Assembly: GCF_963675815.1 (NCBI RefSeq)
Contig: NZ_OY776574.1
Location: 1,358,001 to 1,422,000 of the forward strand
Source: an uncultured Desulfuromusa sp.
GTDB lineage: Bacteria; Desulfobacterota; Desulfuromonadia; Desulfuromonadales; Geopsychrobacteraceae
Direction: 5' to 3'
DNA: 64,000 nucleotides
The stretch's first letter is position 1, and each line of letters begins with the position of its first letter. Positions 33,810 through 41,576 of the stretch are shown here, piece by piece. The notes under the pieces are model-generated. The model ran no database searches. It was not told the origin of the DNA and was given only the letters and a program-made list of their open reading frames with translations. A program made the translations under genes and the position numbers.

Positions 33810-34622
33810 ATTTTCCTCCGAACATTCACACACATACGTTTTTCTCATCTGTTACAGATCGCTGCCTTTTTACTGCTGTTGGGTGGTTGCTATCTGGGCT
33901 TGATGCAGGGAGCGGAAAACCTTGGTTATAACTGGCAGTGGACCCGGGTTCCCCGCTATCTGATCAGGCGCTCTGCGGATGGTTGGCAGTTTGGACCGCT
34001 GCTGCAAGGGTTGTGGCTGACCCTGGAGATAACGTTATTCAGCCTTTGTCTCTCGATGACCATTGGTTTGGTTTCGGCATTGATGCGTTTGTCGAAAAGT
34101 CCAATGGCCCGGAGTATTGCCTGGGTCTATCTTGAACTGATTCGCAACACCCCTCTATTGATTCAGATTTTTATCATTTATTTTGTTTTTGCCCCGATTC
34201 TTGATCTGGGCCGATTCACTTCAGCGATATTGGCACTCAGTCTGTTTGAAGGCGCTTACGCTTCGGAAATCATTCGGGCCGGAATTCTGGCGATCCCTGC
34301 AGGGCAATGGGAAGCCTCGGCTTCGTTGGGTATGAATACGGCGCAAAGTTATCGCTGGATCATCCTTCCCCAAGCTTTGCGACAGATGATACCACCTTTG
34401 ACCAGTCAGGGGATTTCGCTGGTTAAAGACTCCGCTCTGGTTTCAACAATTGCGATCTACGATCTGACCATGCAGGGACAACAAATCATAGCGGAAACAT
34501 TTTTGACTTTTGAGATTTGGTTTGTCGTCGCAGCAATATATCTGGCGGTCACCATGGTTCTGTCAATTCTGGTAAAATATTTGGAGTATCACTTTTCTGA
34601 ACATGTGAACTCAAGCAATTAA
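33810..34622 (+). CDS. Polar amino acid ABC transporter permease (HisM/GlnP type)
   Basis: An inner-membrane permease of about 270 residues with the EAA loop (SLGMNTAQSYRWIILPQALR), FEGAYASEIIRAGI and the pre-TM sequence LGYNWQWTRVPRYL typical of its N-terminus. There is no ATG, GTG or TTG early enough to include the first TM helix (LLQIAAFLLLLGGCYLGLM). A TTG at 33879 would cut it in half. An ATT at 33810 lies 6 nt after GGAGAT and gives a normal N-terminus, so I use it with caution. It forms an importer with the next two genes. Confidence 0.85.
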   Translation: MFLRTFTHIRFSHLLQIAAFLLLLGGCYLGLMQGAENLGYNWQWTRVPRYLIRRSADGWQFGPLLQGLWLTLEITLFSLCLSMTIGLVSALMRLSKSPMARSIAWVYLELIRNTPLLIQIFIIYFVFAPILDLGRFTSAILALSLFEGAYASEIIRAGILAIPAGQWEASASLGMNTAQSYRWIILPQALRQMIPPLTSQGISLVKDSALVSTIAIYDLTMQGQQIIAETFLTFEIWFVVAAIYLAVTMVLSILVKYLEYHFSEHVNSSN

Positions 34623-34636
34623 ACAGGAGAAGAGTT

Positions 34637-35461
34637 ATGAAAATAAGGATAATTTTAGCATTACTGCTGGTCTTGACACTTCTATCCGCTCCATTGTGGG
34701 CAGCGAATATCCGTCAGGATCTGGTGAGATCGGGCACCCTTGAGCACGTTATCTCCAAAAATAAGCTGCGCATCGGTTTTTCCACCTTTGTTCCCTGGGC
34801 CATGAAAGATAAGCAGGGCGGATATACTGGTTTTGAAATTGAAGTGGCTAAACAGTTGGCGGATGATATGGGGGTTGAAGCTGTTTTTATCCCCACCAAA
34901 TGGTCTGGCATCATCCCGGCATTGTTAACCGGTAAATTTGATATTATTATCGGCGGAATGGGAATTACACCGGCAAGAAACCTGAAAGTGAATTTCAGTG
35001 ATCCCTACGAATTTTCAGGGATGTCTATTGTCGCAAACAGCAAGCTTGCGGCGGGAAGTTCCGGTCTCGAAGCTTTTAATCGTCCGGATGTCACCATTGT
35101 TGCCCGGATTGGGACAACGGCAGCAGCGGCAGCAAAAAAATATCTGCCCAAAGCCAAGGTTCGTCTGTTTGATGATGAAGGGCAGGCTTTGCAAGAAGTT
35201 TTAAACCAGAGAGCTGCAGCGATGGTCTCCTCTCAGCCCTTTCCCGAATTTCAGGCTTTAAAATATTCCGGGAAACTGTTTTTGCCGTTGGCTGGAAAGA
35301 CCTTTACGAAAGAACCTATCGGGTTTGCCGTTCAGAAAGGTGATGTGGATTTTCTGAACTTTTTAAATAACTGGATTCGGGTCAAAAATGCTGATGGCTG
35401 GCTTCAGGACCGGTATGATTTCTGGTTTACAACCCAGGACTGGAAAAGCCAGGTAGAATAG
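34637..35461 (+). CDS. Amino acid ABC transporter substrate-binding protein (SBP_bac_3)
   Basis: A 274-residue periplasmic protein with signal peptide IILALLLVLTLLSAPLWAA. The family signature is GYTGFEIEVAKQLADDMGVE, followed by GKFDIIIGGMGITPARNLKV. CAGGAG lies 8 nt before the ATG. It sits between two permease genes of the same importer, implying a heterodimeric channel. The ligand is a polar amino acid or similar compound and cannot be specified. Confidence 0.92.
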   Translation: MKIRIILALLLVLTLLSAPLWAANIRQDLVRSGTLEHVISKNKLRIGFSTFVPWAMKDKQGGYTGFEIEVAKQLADDMGVEAVFIPTKWSGIIPALLTGKFDIIIGGMGITPARNLKVNFSDPYEFSGMSIVANSKLAAGSSGLEAFNRPDVTIVARIGTTAAAAAKKYLPKAKVRLFDDEGQALQEVLNQRAAAMVSSQPFPEFQALKYSGKLFLPLAGKTFTKEPIGFAVQKGDVDFLNFLNNWIRVKNADGWLQDRYDFWFTTQDWKSQVE

Positions 35462-35511
35462 GCTTCCCCTCTTACAGAGATAATGAAAATCCGCTTTCAG
35501 GAGTTTGACTT

Positions 35512-36399
35512 TTGCGACCAGGCCATCGACCTCACTGGGGTCAACTCGATACGGTTTTGCTGCTGCTGTTGCTTTGTGCTGTAACTTATCTCGGCTTTCG
35601 GATTCATAGCGGATTGGAATACCGGTGGAACTGGCAGGTGATTCCTCAATATTTACTGCGCCATGACCCTGTTGAAGGGTGGGTGCCGAACCTGTTATTG
35701 CTCGGGCTGTTAACAACCGTTCGATTAAGTTTCTGGAGTTTGTTTTTGGCTCTGCCCATCGGTCTGGTTGCTGGGTTGATGCGTACCAGTGCGCATCTTT
35801 TCAGCAGGATGATTGGTGGGACTTACGTGACTCTGTTGCGGAATTTACCACCTCTGGTGCTGATTTTTATCTTCTATTTTTTTATCAGTGATCAGATTCT
35901 CCCTCTTTTAGGACTGGGAGAATTAATCACTGCTGCGCCCCTATGGGTGCAGCAGACAGCAAAATTATTATTGGCCCCACCGGACCAGTTGGAAGCATTC
36001 ATTGCTGCCATCATAACCCTGGCACTGTTCGAAGCTGCTTATATTGGTGAGATTGTGCGAGCGGGAATCAACAGCGTTGAATCCGGACAGTGGGAAGCCG
36101 GCAGAGCCTTGGGGATGCGGCGTTGGCAACTGCTTCAGAATATAGTTCTGCCGCAGGCTTTTCAACGGATGATTCCACCTTTGGCAGGGCAGGCCATTTC
36201 AACCATCAAGGATTCGGCCATTGTCTCGGTTATATCCATTCAGGAACTGACATTTCAGGGGATGGAGTTGATGGCTGCCACATATCTGACTTTTGAAGTG
36301 TGGATCACCGTAACGGTGCTTTATTTTCTATTGACCTACAGTTTTTCCTGGATGGCAGGGAGACTGGAGTTGCGATTACAGAGAACATCCCTTTCTTAA
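35512..36399 (+). CDS. Polar amino acid ABC transporter permease, second subunit
   Basis: A 295-residue permease with a longer N-terminus than the first and an insert around residues 130-160. Motifs are LGMRRWQLLQNIVLPQAFQR (EAA loop) and FEAAYIGEIVRAGINSVESG. The TTG start has CAGGAG 7-8 nt upstream; no in-frame ATG fits. It pairs with the permease at 33810. An ATP-binding subunit is not encoded next to it, nor elsewhere in this window in an obvious partner position. Confidence 0.9.
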   Translation: MRPGHRPHWGQLDTVLLLLLLCAVTYLGFRIHSGLEYRWNWQVIPQYLLRHDPVEGWVPNLLLLGLLTTVRLSFWSLFLALPIGLVAGLMRTSAHLFSRMIGGTYVTLLRNLPPLVLIFIFYFFISDQILPLLGLGELITAAPLWVQQTAKLLLAPPDQLEAFIAAIITLALFEAAYIGEIVRAGINSVESGQWEAGRALGMRRWQLLQNIVLPQAFQRMIPPLAGQAISTIKDSAIVSVISIQELTFQGMELMAATYLTFEVWITVTVLYFLLTYSFSWMAGRLELRLQRTSLS

Positions 36400-36417
36400 G
36401 GTTTCGGAGTCTGAGTT

Positions 36418-36885
36418 ATGAATATGTTGAAACAATCAATTATCCTGCTGGTGACGATTGCCGTTATCAGCTGTGCTCCCTTGTTCCCCAGATTTGAAGC
36501 TCCAACCGTCAGTGTCTCCAGTTTCCAGGTTATCCCGGGAAACAATGTGGTTCCAACCTTTGAGATTGGATTACATGTCATCAACCCGAATCGGAAGGCT
36601 TTGAAGCTGCAAGGCCTTTCCTATAATGTCGAGCTGGAAGGTTACCGGGTTCTCAGCGGGGTCTCCAGTCAACTTCCGGAAATTGCAGCCTATGGTGAAG
36701 GGGATGTTCTGCTGCTGGCGAAACCTGATCTGTTCAGTACCATCAGCCTCTTTACTGATTTGATGAATCGTCCACGGGATAAGTTTAAGTTTAACCTCGA
36801 TGCTGTTCTTGATGTCGGGGGACTAATGCCTAAAATTCATATCAATAAAAAAGGGGAGATTGCTCTGGTCGCTGAGAGTCGTTAA
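36418..36885 (+). CDS. LEA14-like (water-stress/NDR1 domain) lipoprotein
   Basis: A 155-residue protein with a lipoprotein signal (IILLVTIAVISCAP, lipobox Cys near 20). A single LEA_2-type beta-sandwich domain follows (VSSFQVIPGNNVVPTFEIGL, HVINPNRKALKLQGLSYNVE). Such proteins are envelope-anchored and poorly understood. It follows the importer genes by 18 bp and is probably the last gene of that transcript. Confidence 0.85.
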   Translation: MNMLKQSIILLVTIAVISCAPLFPRFEAPTVSVSSFQVIPGNNVVPTFEIGLHVINPNRKALKLQGLSYNVELEGYRVLSGVSSQLPEIAAYGEGDVLLLAKPDLFSTISLFTDLMNRPRDKFKFNLDAVLDVGGLMPKIHINKKGEIALVAESR

Positions 36886-36911
36886 AAACAGAGGCAAACT
36901 CTTTAACGTCT

Positions 36912-36958
36912 GCCGGTCAAGGCAGCGCAGCTCAATCGACTGAGCTGTCTTGACCGGC
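36912..36958. terminator. Hairpin between convergent genes
   Basis: An outer 10-bp stem pairs GCCGGTCAAG (36912-36921) with CTTGACCGGC (36949-36958). An inner 7-bp stem pairs CAGCTCA (36928-36934) with TGAGCTG (36941-36947) around a 6-nt loop. It lies exactly between the convergent LEA14 and ugpC genes. No clear T tract follows on either strand, so termination is likely but not certain. Confidence 0.5.
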
Positions 36959-36967
36959 TATGTCTTA

Positions 36968-38071
36968 TTAGTAGATGGTTTTTTCTGACTCTGCGTCAAA
37001 AATATGAAGGTGAGTCAGATCAAGAGTCATGCGCAGTTGTTCTCCAATCGTAAAGATTCGCCGCCCTTCTGATCTGGCTATCAGCTCCGCTCCTTGTAGA
37101 TCCAAATGCAGGTTGGTTTCATTGCCCAGCGGTTCAACGATTTTGACGATTCCATCAGCAGAGCATGTCAGTTCATTTTTCTCTTCATCATTGTCCTGGG
37201 TAATTATTATATCTTCAGTCCGTAACCCCATGATGACTTTTTGTCCGTCGACGAATTGGGTATTCTCTCTCCGGGGAATAGGAATCTCCAAGCTCTGACC
37301 CAGTTTCAGCTTCTGGTCGTCACCGGTGTTGATGATTGTGGCCGGGTGCAGATTCATCGGTGGTGAACCAATAAATCCGGCAACAAAGACATTGGCGGGG
37401 TTCTGGAAAATGTCAATCGGGCTGCCGACCTGTTCAATGTAACCATCACGCATGACAACAATCCGATCTGCCAGAGTCATGGCTTCGACCTGATCGTGGG
37501 TCACATAGATGATGGTGTTCTGAACATTGTGGTGGAGGAGTTTGATTTCCAGCCGCATCTGGGTCCGCAGTTTGGCGTCAAGGTTCGACAATGGTTCGTC
37601 AAACAGATAGACCGCAGGCTGCCGAACAATGGCCCGTCCCATGGCGACTCTTTGCCGTTGCCCTCCCGAAAGCTCATGCGGTTTACGGAAGAGATATTCC
37701 TCCAGTTCCAGGATGTCAGCAGCTTTGCGGACCCTTTCATCGATTTCATCTTTTGGCATTTTTCTCAACGTCAATCCGAAAGACATGTTTTTGTAAACAT
37801 TCATATGTGGATAGAGAGCGTAATTTTGAAAAACCATGGCGGCATCGCGATCTTTTGGGGCGACATCGTTGACCACCCGATCGCCAATTTCTATGGTACC
37901 GGTGGTGATTTCTTCGAGTCCGGCAATCATTCTGAGAACCGTTGATTTTCCACAGCCGGAAGGACCGACCAGAACCACAAACTCTTTGTCTGCAACATTC
38001 AGGTTCACTCCGTGGACGACTTCCAGCTTGCCATAACTTTTGACAACATCATTTAAAATTACATTAGCCAT
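36968..38071 (-). CDS. ugpC: sn-Glycerol-3-phosphate-type ABC transporter ATPase UgpC
   Basis: A 367-residue MalK/UgpC-class ATPase. The ABC domain has Walker A GPSGCGKST, signature LSGGQRQRVAMGRAIVRQP, Walker B VYLFDEPLSNLD and H-loop IYVTHDQVEAMTLADRIVVM. A C-terminal TOBE/OB regulatory region lies at about 240-367. ATG 38071 follows TTGGAG and starts the typical MANVILNDVVKSY; five more upstream residues are possible. It is transcribed away from ugpBAE and shares their control region. Confidence 0.93.
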   Translation of the reverse strand: MANVILNDVVKSYGKLEVVHGVNLNVADKEFVVLVGPSGCGKSTVLRMIAGLEEITTGTIEIGDRVVNDVAPKDRDAAMVFQNYALYPHMNVYKNMSFGLTLRKMPKDEIDERVRKAADILELEEYLFRKPHELSGGQRQRVAMGRAIVRQPAVYLFDEPLSNLDAKLRTQMRLEIKLLHHNVQNTIIYVTHDQVEAMTLADRIVVMRDGYIEQVGSPIDIFQNPANVFVAGFIGSPPMNLHPATIINTGDDQKLKLGQSLEIPIPRRENTQFVDGQKVIMGLRTEDIIITQDNDEEKNELTCSADGIVKIVEPLGNETNLHLDLQGAELIARSEGRRIFTIGEQLRMTLDLTHLHIFDAESEKTIY

Positions 38072-38195
38072 GAAAAAAAACTCCAATCGGCAAGATACTT
38101 TGACCGGTCTAAAATTGAATAATCTCTTTTCAGCCAGAGACAGAAGGATAATTTATTGTGCAAATATAATCTATGAGATATTTTTCTTTTCGTGA

Positions 38196-38224
38196 TTGAC
38201 GAATGAGTTTTATTCGTCTTTATT
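38196..38224 (+). promoter_or_regulatory. Candidate ugpB promoter with embedded palindrome
   Basis: TTGACG (38196-38201) and TTTATT (38219-38224) are 17 bp apart and may be -35 and -10 boxes. GACGAAT (38198-38204) and ATTCGTC (38212-38218) form a perfect 7-bp inverted repeat with a 7-bp spacer lying between the boxes. A repressor site here could switch ugpBAE, and perhaps ugpC. The binding protein is not identifiable. Confidence 0.4.
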
Positions 38225-38339
38225 TGGTGTATAGTTAAATAAAGATTCAGGTTTCGCAAACATCCTGCACCACCGTACAGTTGCTTGCAAGACCTTATGT
38301 TGAGCCTGTCAACATCCTAACCGACTTGAGGAGGAAACA

Positions 38340-39665
38340 ATGTCAAAAATGAAATGCTTTTGGCTCGTTATGGCGGTAGCCATGCTGGTCAGTTTTGCCG
38401 GATCCGCTTTCGCTAAACCTATTGAGATCAACTGGTGGCATGCGATGCGTGGAGCACGCGGTGAAACAGTACAAAAAATTGTAGATGGCTTTAATAGCTC
38501 ACAATCTGATTATAAAGTTATTGCGACCTATAAGGGAGAATATGATGAAGTTGTCAACGCTGGAGTTGCAGCTGTAAGGGCTGGGAAGCAGCCTCATATC
38601 CTTCAATCTTTTGAGGTCGGCACCCAGACGATGATGCTTTCAGGAGCTATTTATCCGGTTTATCAATTGATGGCAGACAAAGGATACAAAATCGACTGGA
38701 GCCAATATCTCCAACCGGTTCTCTCTTATTACATGAATGCGGATGGCAATCTAATGTCAATGCCGTTCAATTCATCAACTCCGGTTATGTATTACAATGT
38801 TGAACTGTTCAAGAAAGCCGGAATCCCGATGCTCTCCAAGGATGAGCCGATTACGTGGGATGAAATGGGCGAAATTACCGGTAAGCTGGTTAAGTCCGGT
38901 GTTGAAGGTGGGATGGTTACCGCCTGGCAATCCTGGACACAGGTCGAGAATTACAGTGCCATTCAGAACCTTCCTTTTGCCAGTAAAGCTAATGGGTATG
39001 AAGGTTTGGATACTGAGTTGCAGATCAATAATGACAAAGTTGTCAACCACGTTGCTCGCCTGAAAACCTGGATGGGCGACAAGCGCTTCTATTATGGTGG
39101 TCAGAAATATCAAGGGCCAAAGTCTGAATTTATTGCCCAGAATGCAGGAATCTATATCGACTCGATCAGTGGTATAGCAAAACTTCAGGCTGCTGCGACA
39201 TTTGACTGGGATGTTGCGCCTTTACCAGTGGAAGCCTGGAACAAAAAACCACAAAACAGCATTATCGGTGGGGCCTCTCTATGGATTTTTAAAGGTCTTC
39301 CGGAAAAGGATTATGCTGGTGTTGCTGCATTCATGAACTATCTTGCAGGCAATGATCCGCAGATTCTCTGGCATAAAGAGACCGGATATTTCCCTATTAC
39401 TCTCGGTGCCTATGAGCAATTGAAGGCCGAAGGTTACTATAAGGAAAATCCATTCCAGGAAGTTGGTATCAAACAGTTGACCCGGCAGATTCCAAACAAG
39501 AATTCCCGCGGGTTGCGTCTGGGATACTTTATCCAGATCCGTAATATCATAAACGAGGAACTTGAATTGGTCTGGAATGATTCCAAGACTCCTCAGCAGG
39601 CAATGGACAGTGCCGTTGCCAGAAGTAATATCAAGCTCCGTGAATTTGAAAGAACTTATAAATAA
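38340..39665 (+). CDS. ugpB: Glycerol-3-phosphate-type ABC transporter binding protein UgpB
   Basis: A 441-residue periplasmic SBP_bac_1 protein with signal peptide FWLVMAVAMLVSFAGSAFA. UgpB features include IEINWWHAMRGARGETVQKI, ILQSFEVGTQTMMLSGAIYP, MPFNSSTPVMYYNVELFKKA and ETGYFPITLGAYEQL. It binds glycerol-3-phosphate or glycerophosphodiesters in known members. GAGGAGG precedes the start. A stable hairpin follows the gene, as often seen after highly expressed binding-protein genes. Confidence 0.93.
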   Translation: MSKMKCFWLVMAVAMLVSFAGSAFAKPIEINWWHAMRGARGETVQKIVDGFNSSQSDYKVIATYKGEYDEVVNAGVAAVRAGKQPHILQSFEVGTQTMMLSGAIYPVYQLMADKGYKIDWSQYLQPVLSYYMNADGNLMSMPFNSSTPVMYYNVELFKKAGIPMLSKDEPITWDEMGEITGKLVKSGVEGGMVTAWQSWTQVENYSAIQNLPFASKANGYEGLDTELQINNDKVVNHVARLKTWMGDKRFYYGGQKYQGPKSEFIAQNAGIYIDSISGIAKLQAAATFDWDVAPLPVEAWNKKPQNSIIGGASLWIFKGLPEKDYAGVAAFMNYLAGNDPQILWHKETGYFPITLGAYEQLKAEGYYKENPFQEVGIKQLTRQIPNKNSRGLRLGYFIQIRNIINEELELVWNDSKTPQQAMDSAVARSNIKLREFERTYK

Positions 39666-39700
39666 CGGTTGTTTTGTTTATTATTTGTGTTGAATTATGT

Positions 39701-39729
39701 CGGGGCATCTTCTCATTGAGGATGCCCCG
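39701..39729 (+). terminator. Intra-operon stem-loop after ugpB
   Basis: A 9-bp GC-rich stem pairs CGGGGCATC (39701-39709) with GATGCCCCG (39721-39729) around an 11-nt loop. No T tract follows. It probably protects the ugpB message or terminates partly, giving more binding protein than permease. Confidence 0.6.
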
Positions 39730-39752
39730 CAATTAGTGATACTATCCAAATT

Positions 39753-40646
39753 ATGATAAAAAAACGCTCATATTTTAAAACGCGATCACTCCCTTACCTG
39801 TTGATCCTGCCTCAAGTGGTGATCACGTTAACCTTCTTTTACTGGCCGGCAGTACAAGGGGTGATCTCCTCTTTTCAGCTGAGTGATCCTTTTGGGCTGT
39901 ATACCAAATTCGTCTGGTTCGACAATTATATTGCCCTGTTTAAGGATCCTCTCTATTTGAAATCAATTGTGACAACCCTGGTTTTCAGCGGGTTGGTTGC
40001 TACCGTTTCGATTTCATTCGGGCTGTTTCTAGCGACTATGGCCAACCGGGTGCTGAAAGCCACAACTTTTACCCGTACGCTTTTGATCTGGCCCTACGCC
40101 ATCGCTCCAGCAATTTCAGGAATTCTGTGGTTGTTTTTGCTGCATCCCTCTTACGGGGTTGTGGCAATTTTTATTGAAGACTTCTTTGGCATCGACTGGA
40201 ACCCGCTGCTGGAGAGCTCCCATGCCATGTTAATGATTGTTATGGCCAGTGCCTGGAAAAACGTCAGTTATAATTTTGTCTTTTTTCTTGCAGGCCTGCA
40301 GGCGATTCCCCATTCGCTGATTGAGGCAGCTGCCATGGATGGCGCCAGCCCGTTTCGGCGTTTCTGGACCATTACCTTTCCGCTGCTTTCTCCCACCATG
40401 TTTTTTGTCACCGTCATGACGATTATTTTTTCATTTTTTGAATCCTTTGGAATTATCCATGCGGTCACTCAGGGTGGTCCGGGAGGCTCTACCAATATCC
40501 TGGTCTACAAGGTTTATCAGGATGGCTTCATCGGCCTGAACCTTGGTTCATCTTCTGCCCAATCGGTGGTGCTGATGAGCTTAATTATTCTGATCACTTT
40601 TCTGCAGTTTAAATATGTCGAACGTAAAGTTCAGTACACAGGCTAG
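39753..40646 (+). CDS. ugpA: Glycerol-3-phosphate-type ABC transporter permease UgpA
   Basis: A 297-residue permease with about six TM helices. It has the EAA loop segment PHSLIEAAAMDGASPFRRFW and TQGGPGGSTNILVYKVYQDGF, characteristic of UgpA/MalF-type permeases. The N-terminal LPYLLILPQVVITLTFFYWP is typical. Three bases separate it from ugpE. It is the first permease of a heterodimer taking glycerol phosphates from UgpB. Confidence 0.93.
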   Translation: MIKKRSYFKTRSLPYLLILPQVVITLTFFYWPAVQGVISSFQLSDPFGLYTKFVWFDNYIALFKDPLYLKSIVTTLVFSGLVATVSISFGLFLATMANRVLKATTFTRTLLIWPYAIAPAISGILWLFLLHPSYGVVAIFIEDFFGIDWNPLLESSHAMLMIVMASAWKNVSYNFVFFLAGLQAIPHSLIEAAAMDGASPFRRFWTITFPLLSPTMFFVTVMTIIFSFFESFGIIHAVTQGGPGGSTNILVYKVYQDGFIGLNLGSSSAQSVVLMSLIILITFLQFKYVERKVQYTG

Positions 40647-40649
40647 CCT

Positions 40650-41573
40650 ATGATGGTTGAAAAGACCCCAAAACTTGATTTGTTCACTTATGGTGCGTTA
40701 ATTCTCGGGATAATCGCGGTCGGGTTTCCGATCCTTTACGCAATCATTGCTGCGACCCTGTCACTTGAGGAAGTATCACGCGTTCCCATGTCGATGATAC
40801 CGGGGGACCAGTTATTCAACAATCTTAGCGAAGCCTGGAGCCGAGGGGATTTAGGGACGCAGTTATTTAACTCGTTTATCATGGCAAGTGGAATTACAAT
40901 CGGTAAGATTATCGTTTCTCTGTTCGGCGCTTTTTCAATTGTATATTTTGATTACCGTCTCCGTAGTGTTGCCTTTGCTGCAGTGTTCTGTACTCTGATG
41001 CTCCCGGTTGAAGTCCGTATTCTGCCAACCTACGAAATGGCCGCAAACCTGTTTGGCCCTCTGCAAGGAATTTGGGATGCTTTGGGGTTGAACAGTATTG
41101 TCAGTTGGTTTGCGGGTCATGAAATTGAAGTGAATCTGGACTTCAGTTTATTGGACAGTTATGCCGGTCTGATTCTTCCGTTGACGGCTTCGGCGACCTG
41201 TACTTTTTTGTTCCGGCAGTTTTTTCTCACCATTCCCGAAGAACTCTGTGAAGCGGCCAAGATGGATGGGGCTTCACCGATGACTTTTTTCTGGAAGATT
41301 CTGCTTCCCCTTTCCAAAACCAATATCGCTGCGCTGGTTGTTATTGAATTTGTCTATGGTTGGAACCAATACCTCTGGCCTCTTTTGATTACGACAGACC
41401 CGAAGATGACAACAGCAGTTATTGGCCTTAAAAACCTTCTCCCTTCACCTGAAGATCCACCTGATTGGCACATTGCCATGGCAGGAGCTCTGATCGTGAT
41501 GTTGCCACCAGTCCTGGTTGTGATCTTTATGCAGCGCTGGTTTGTCAAAGGGTTGGTTGAGCGGGAGAAATAA
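40650..41573 (+). CDS. ugpE: Glycerol-3-phosphate-type ABC transporter permease UgpE
   Basis: A 307-residue permease. Its EAA-loop is PEELCEAAKMDGASPMTFFW and it ends in the family-typical PVLVVIFMQRWFVKGLVEREK (split: PVLVVIFMQRWF, VKGLVEREK). FVYGWNQYLWPLLIT is conserved in UgpE. It pairs with UgpA. The next gene, a glycerol-1-phosphate dehydrogenase, starts 3 bp later, so they form one operon. Confidence 0.93.
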   Translation: MMVEKTPKLDLFTYGALILGIIAVGFPILYAIIAATLSLEEVSRVPMSMIPGDQLFNNLSEAWSRGDLGTQLFNSFIMASGITIGKIIVSLFGAFSIVYFDYRLRSVAFAAVFCTLMLPVEVRILPTYEMAANLFGPLQGIWDALGLNSIVSWFAGHEIEVNLDFSLLDSYAGLILPLTASATCTFLFRQFFLTIPEELCEAAKMDGASPMTFFWKILLPLSKTNIAALVVIEFVYGWNQYLWPLLITTDPKMTTAVIGLKNLLPSPEDPPDWHIAMAGALIVMLPPVLVVIFMQRWFVKGLVEREK

Positions 41574-41576
41574 CAC

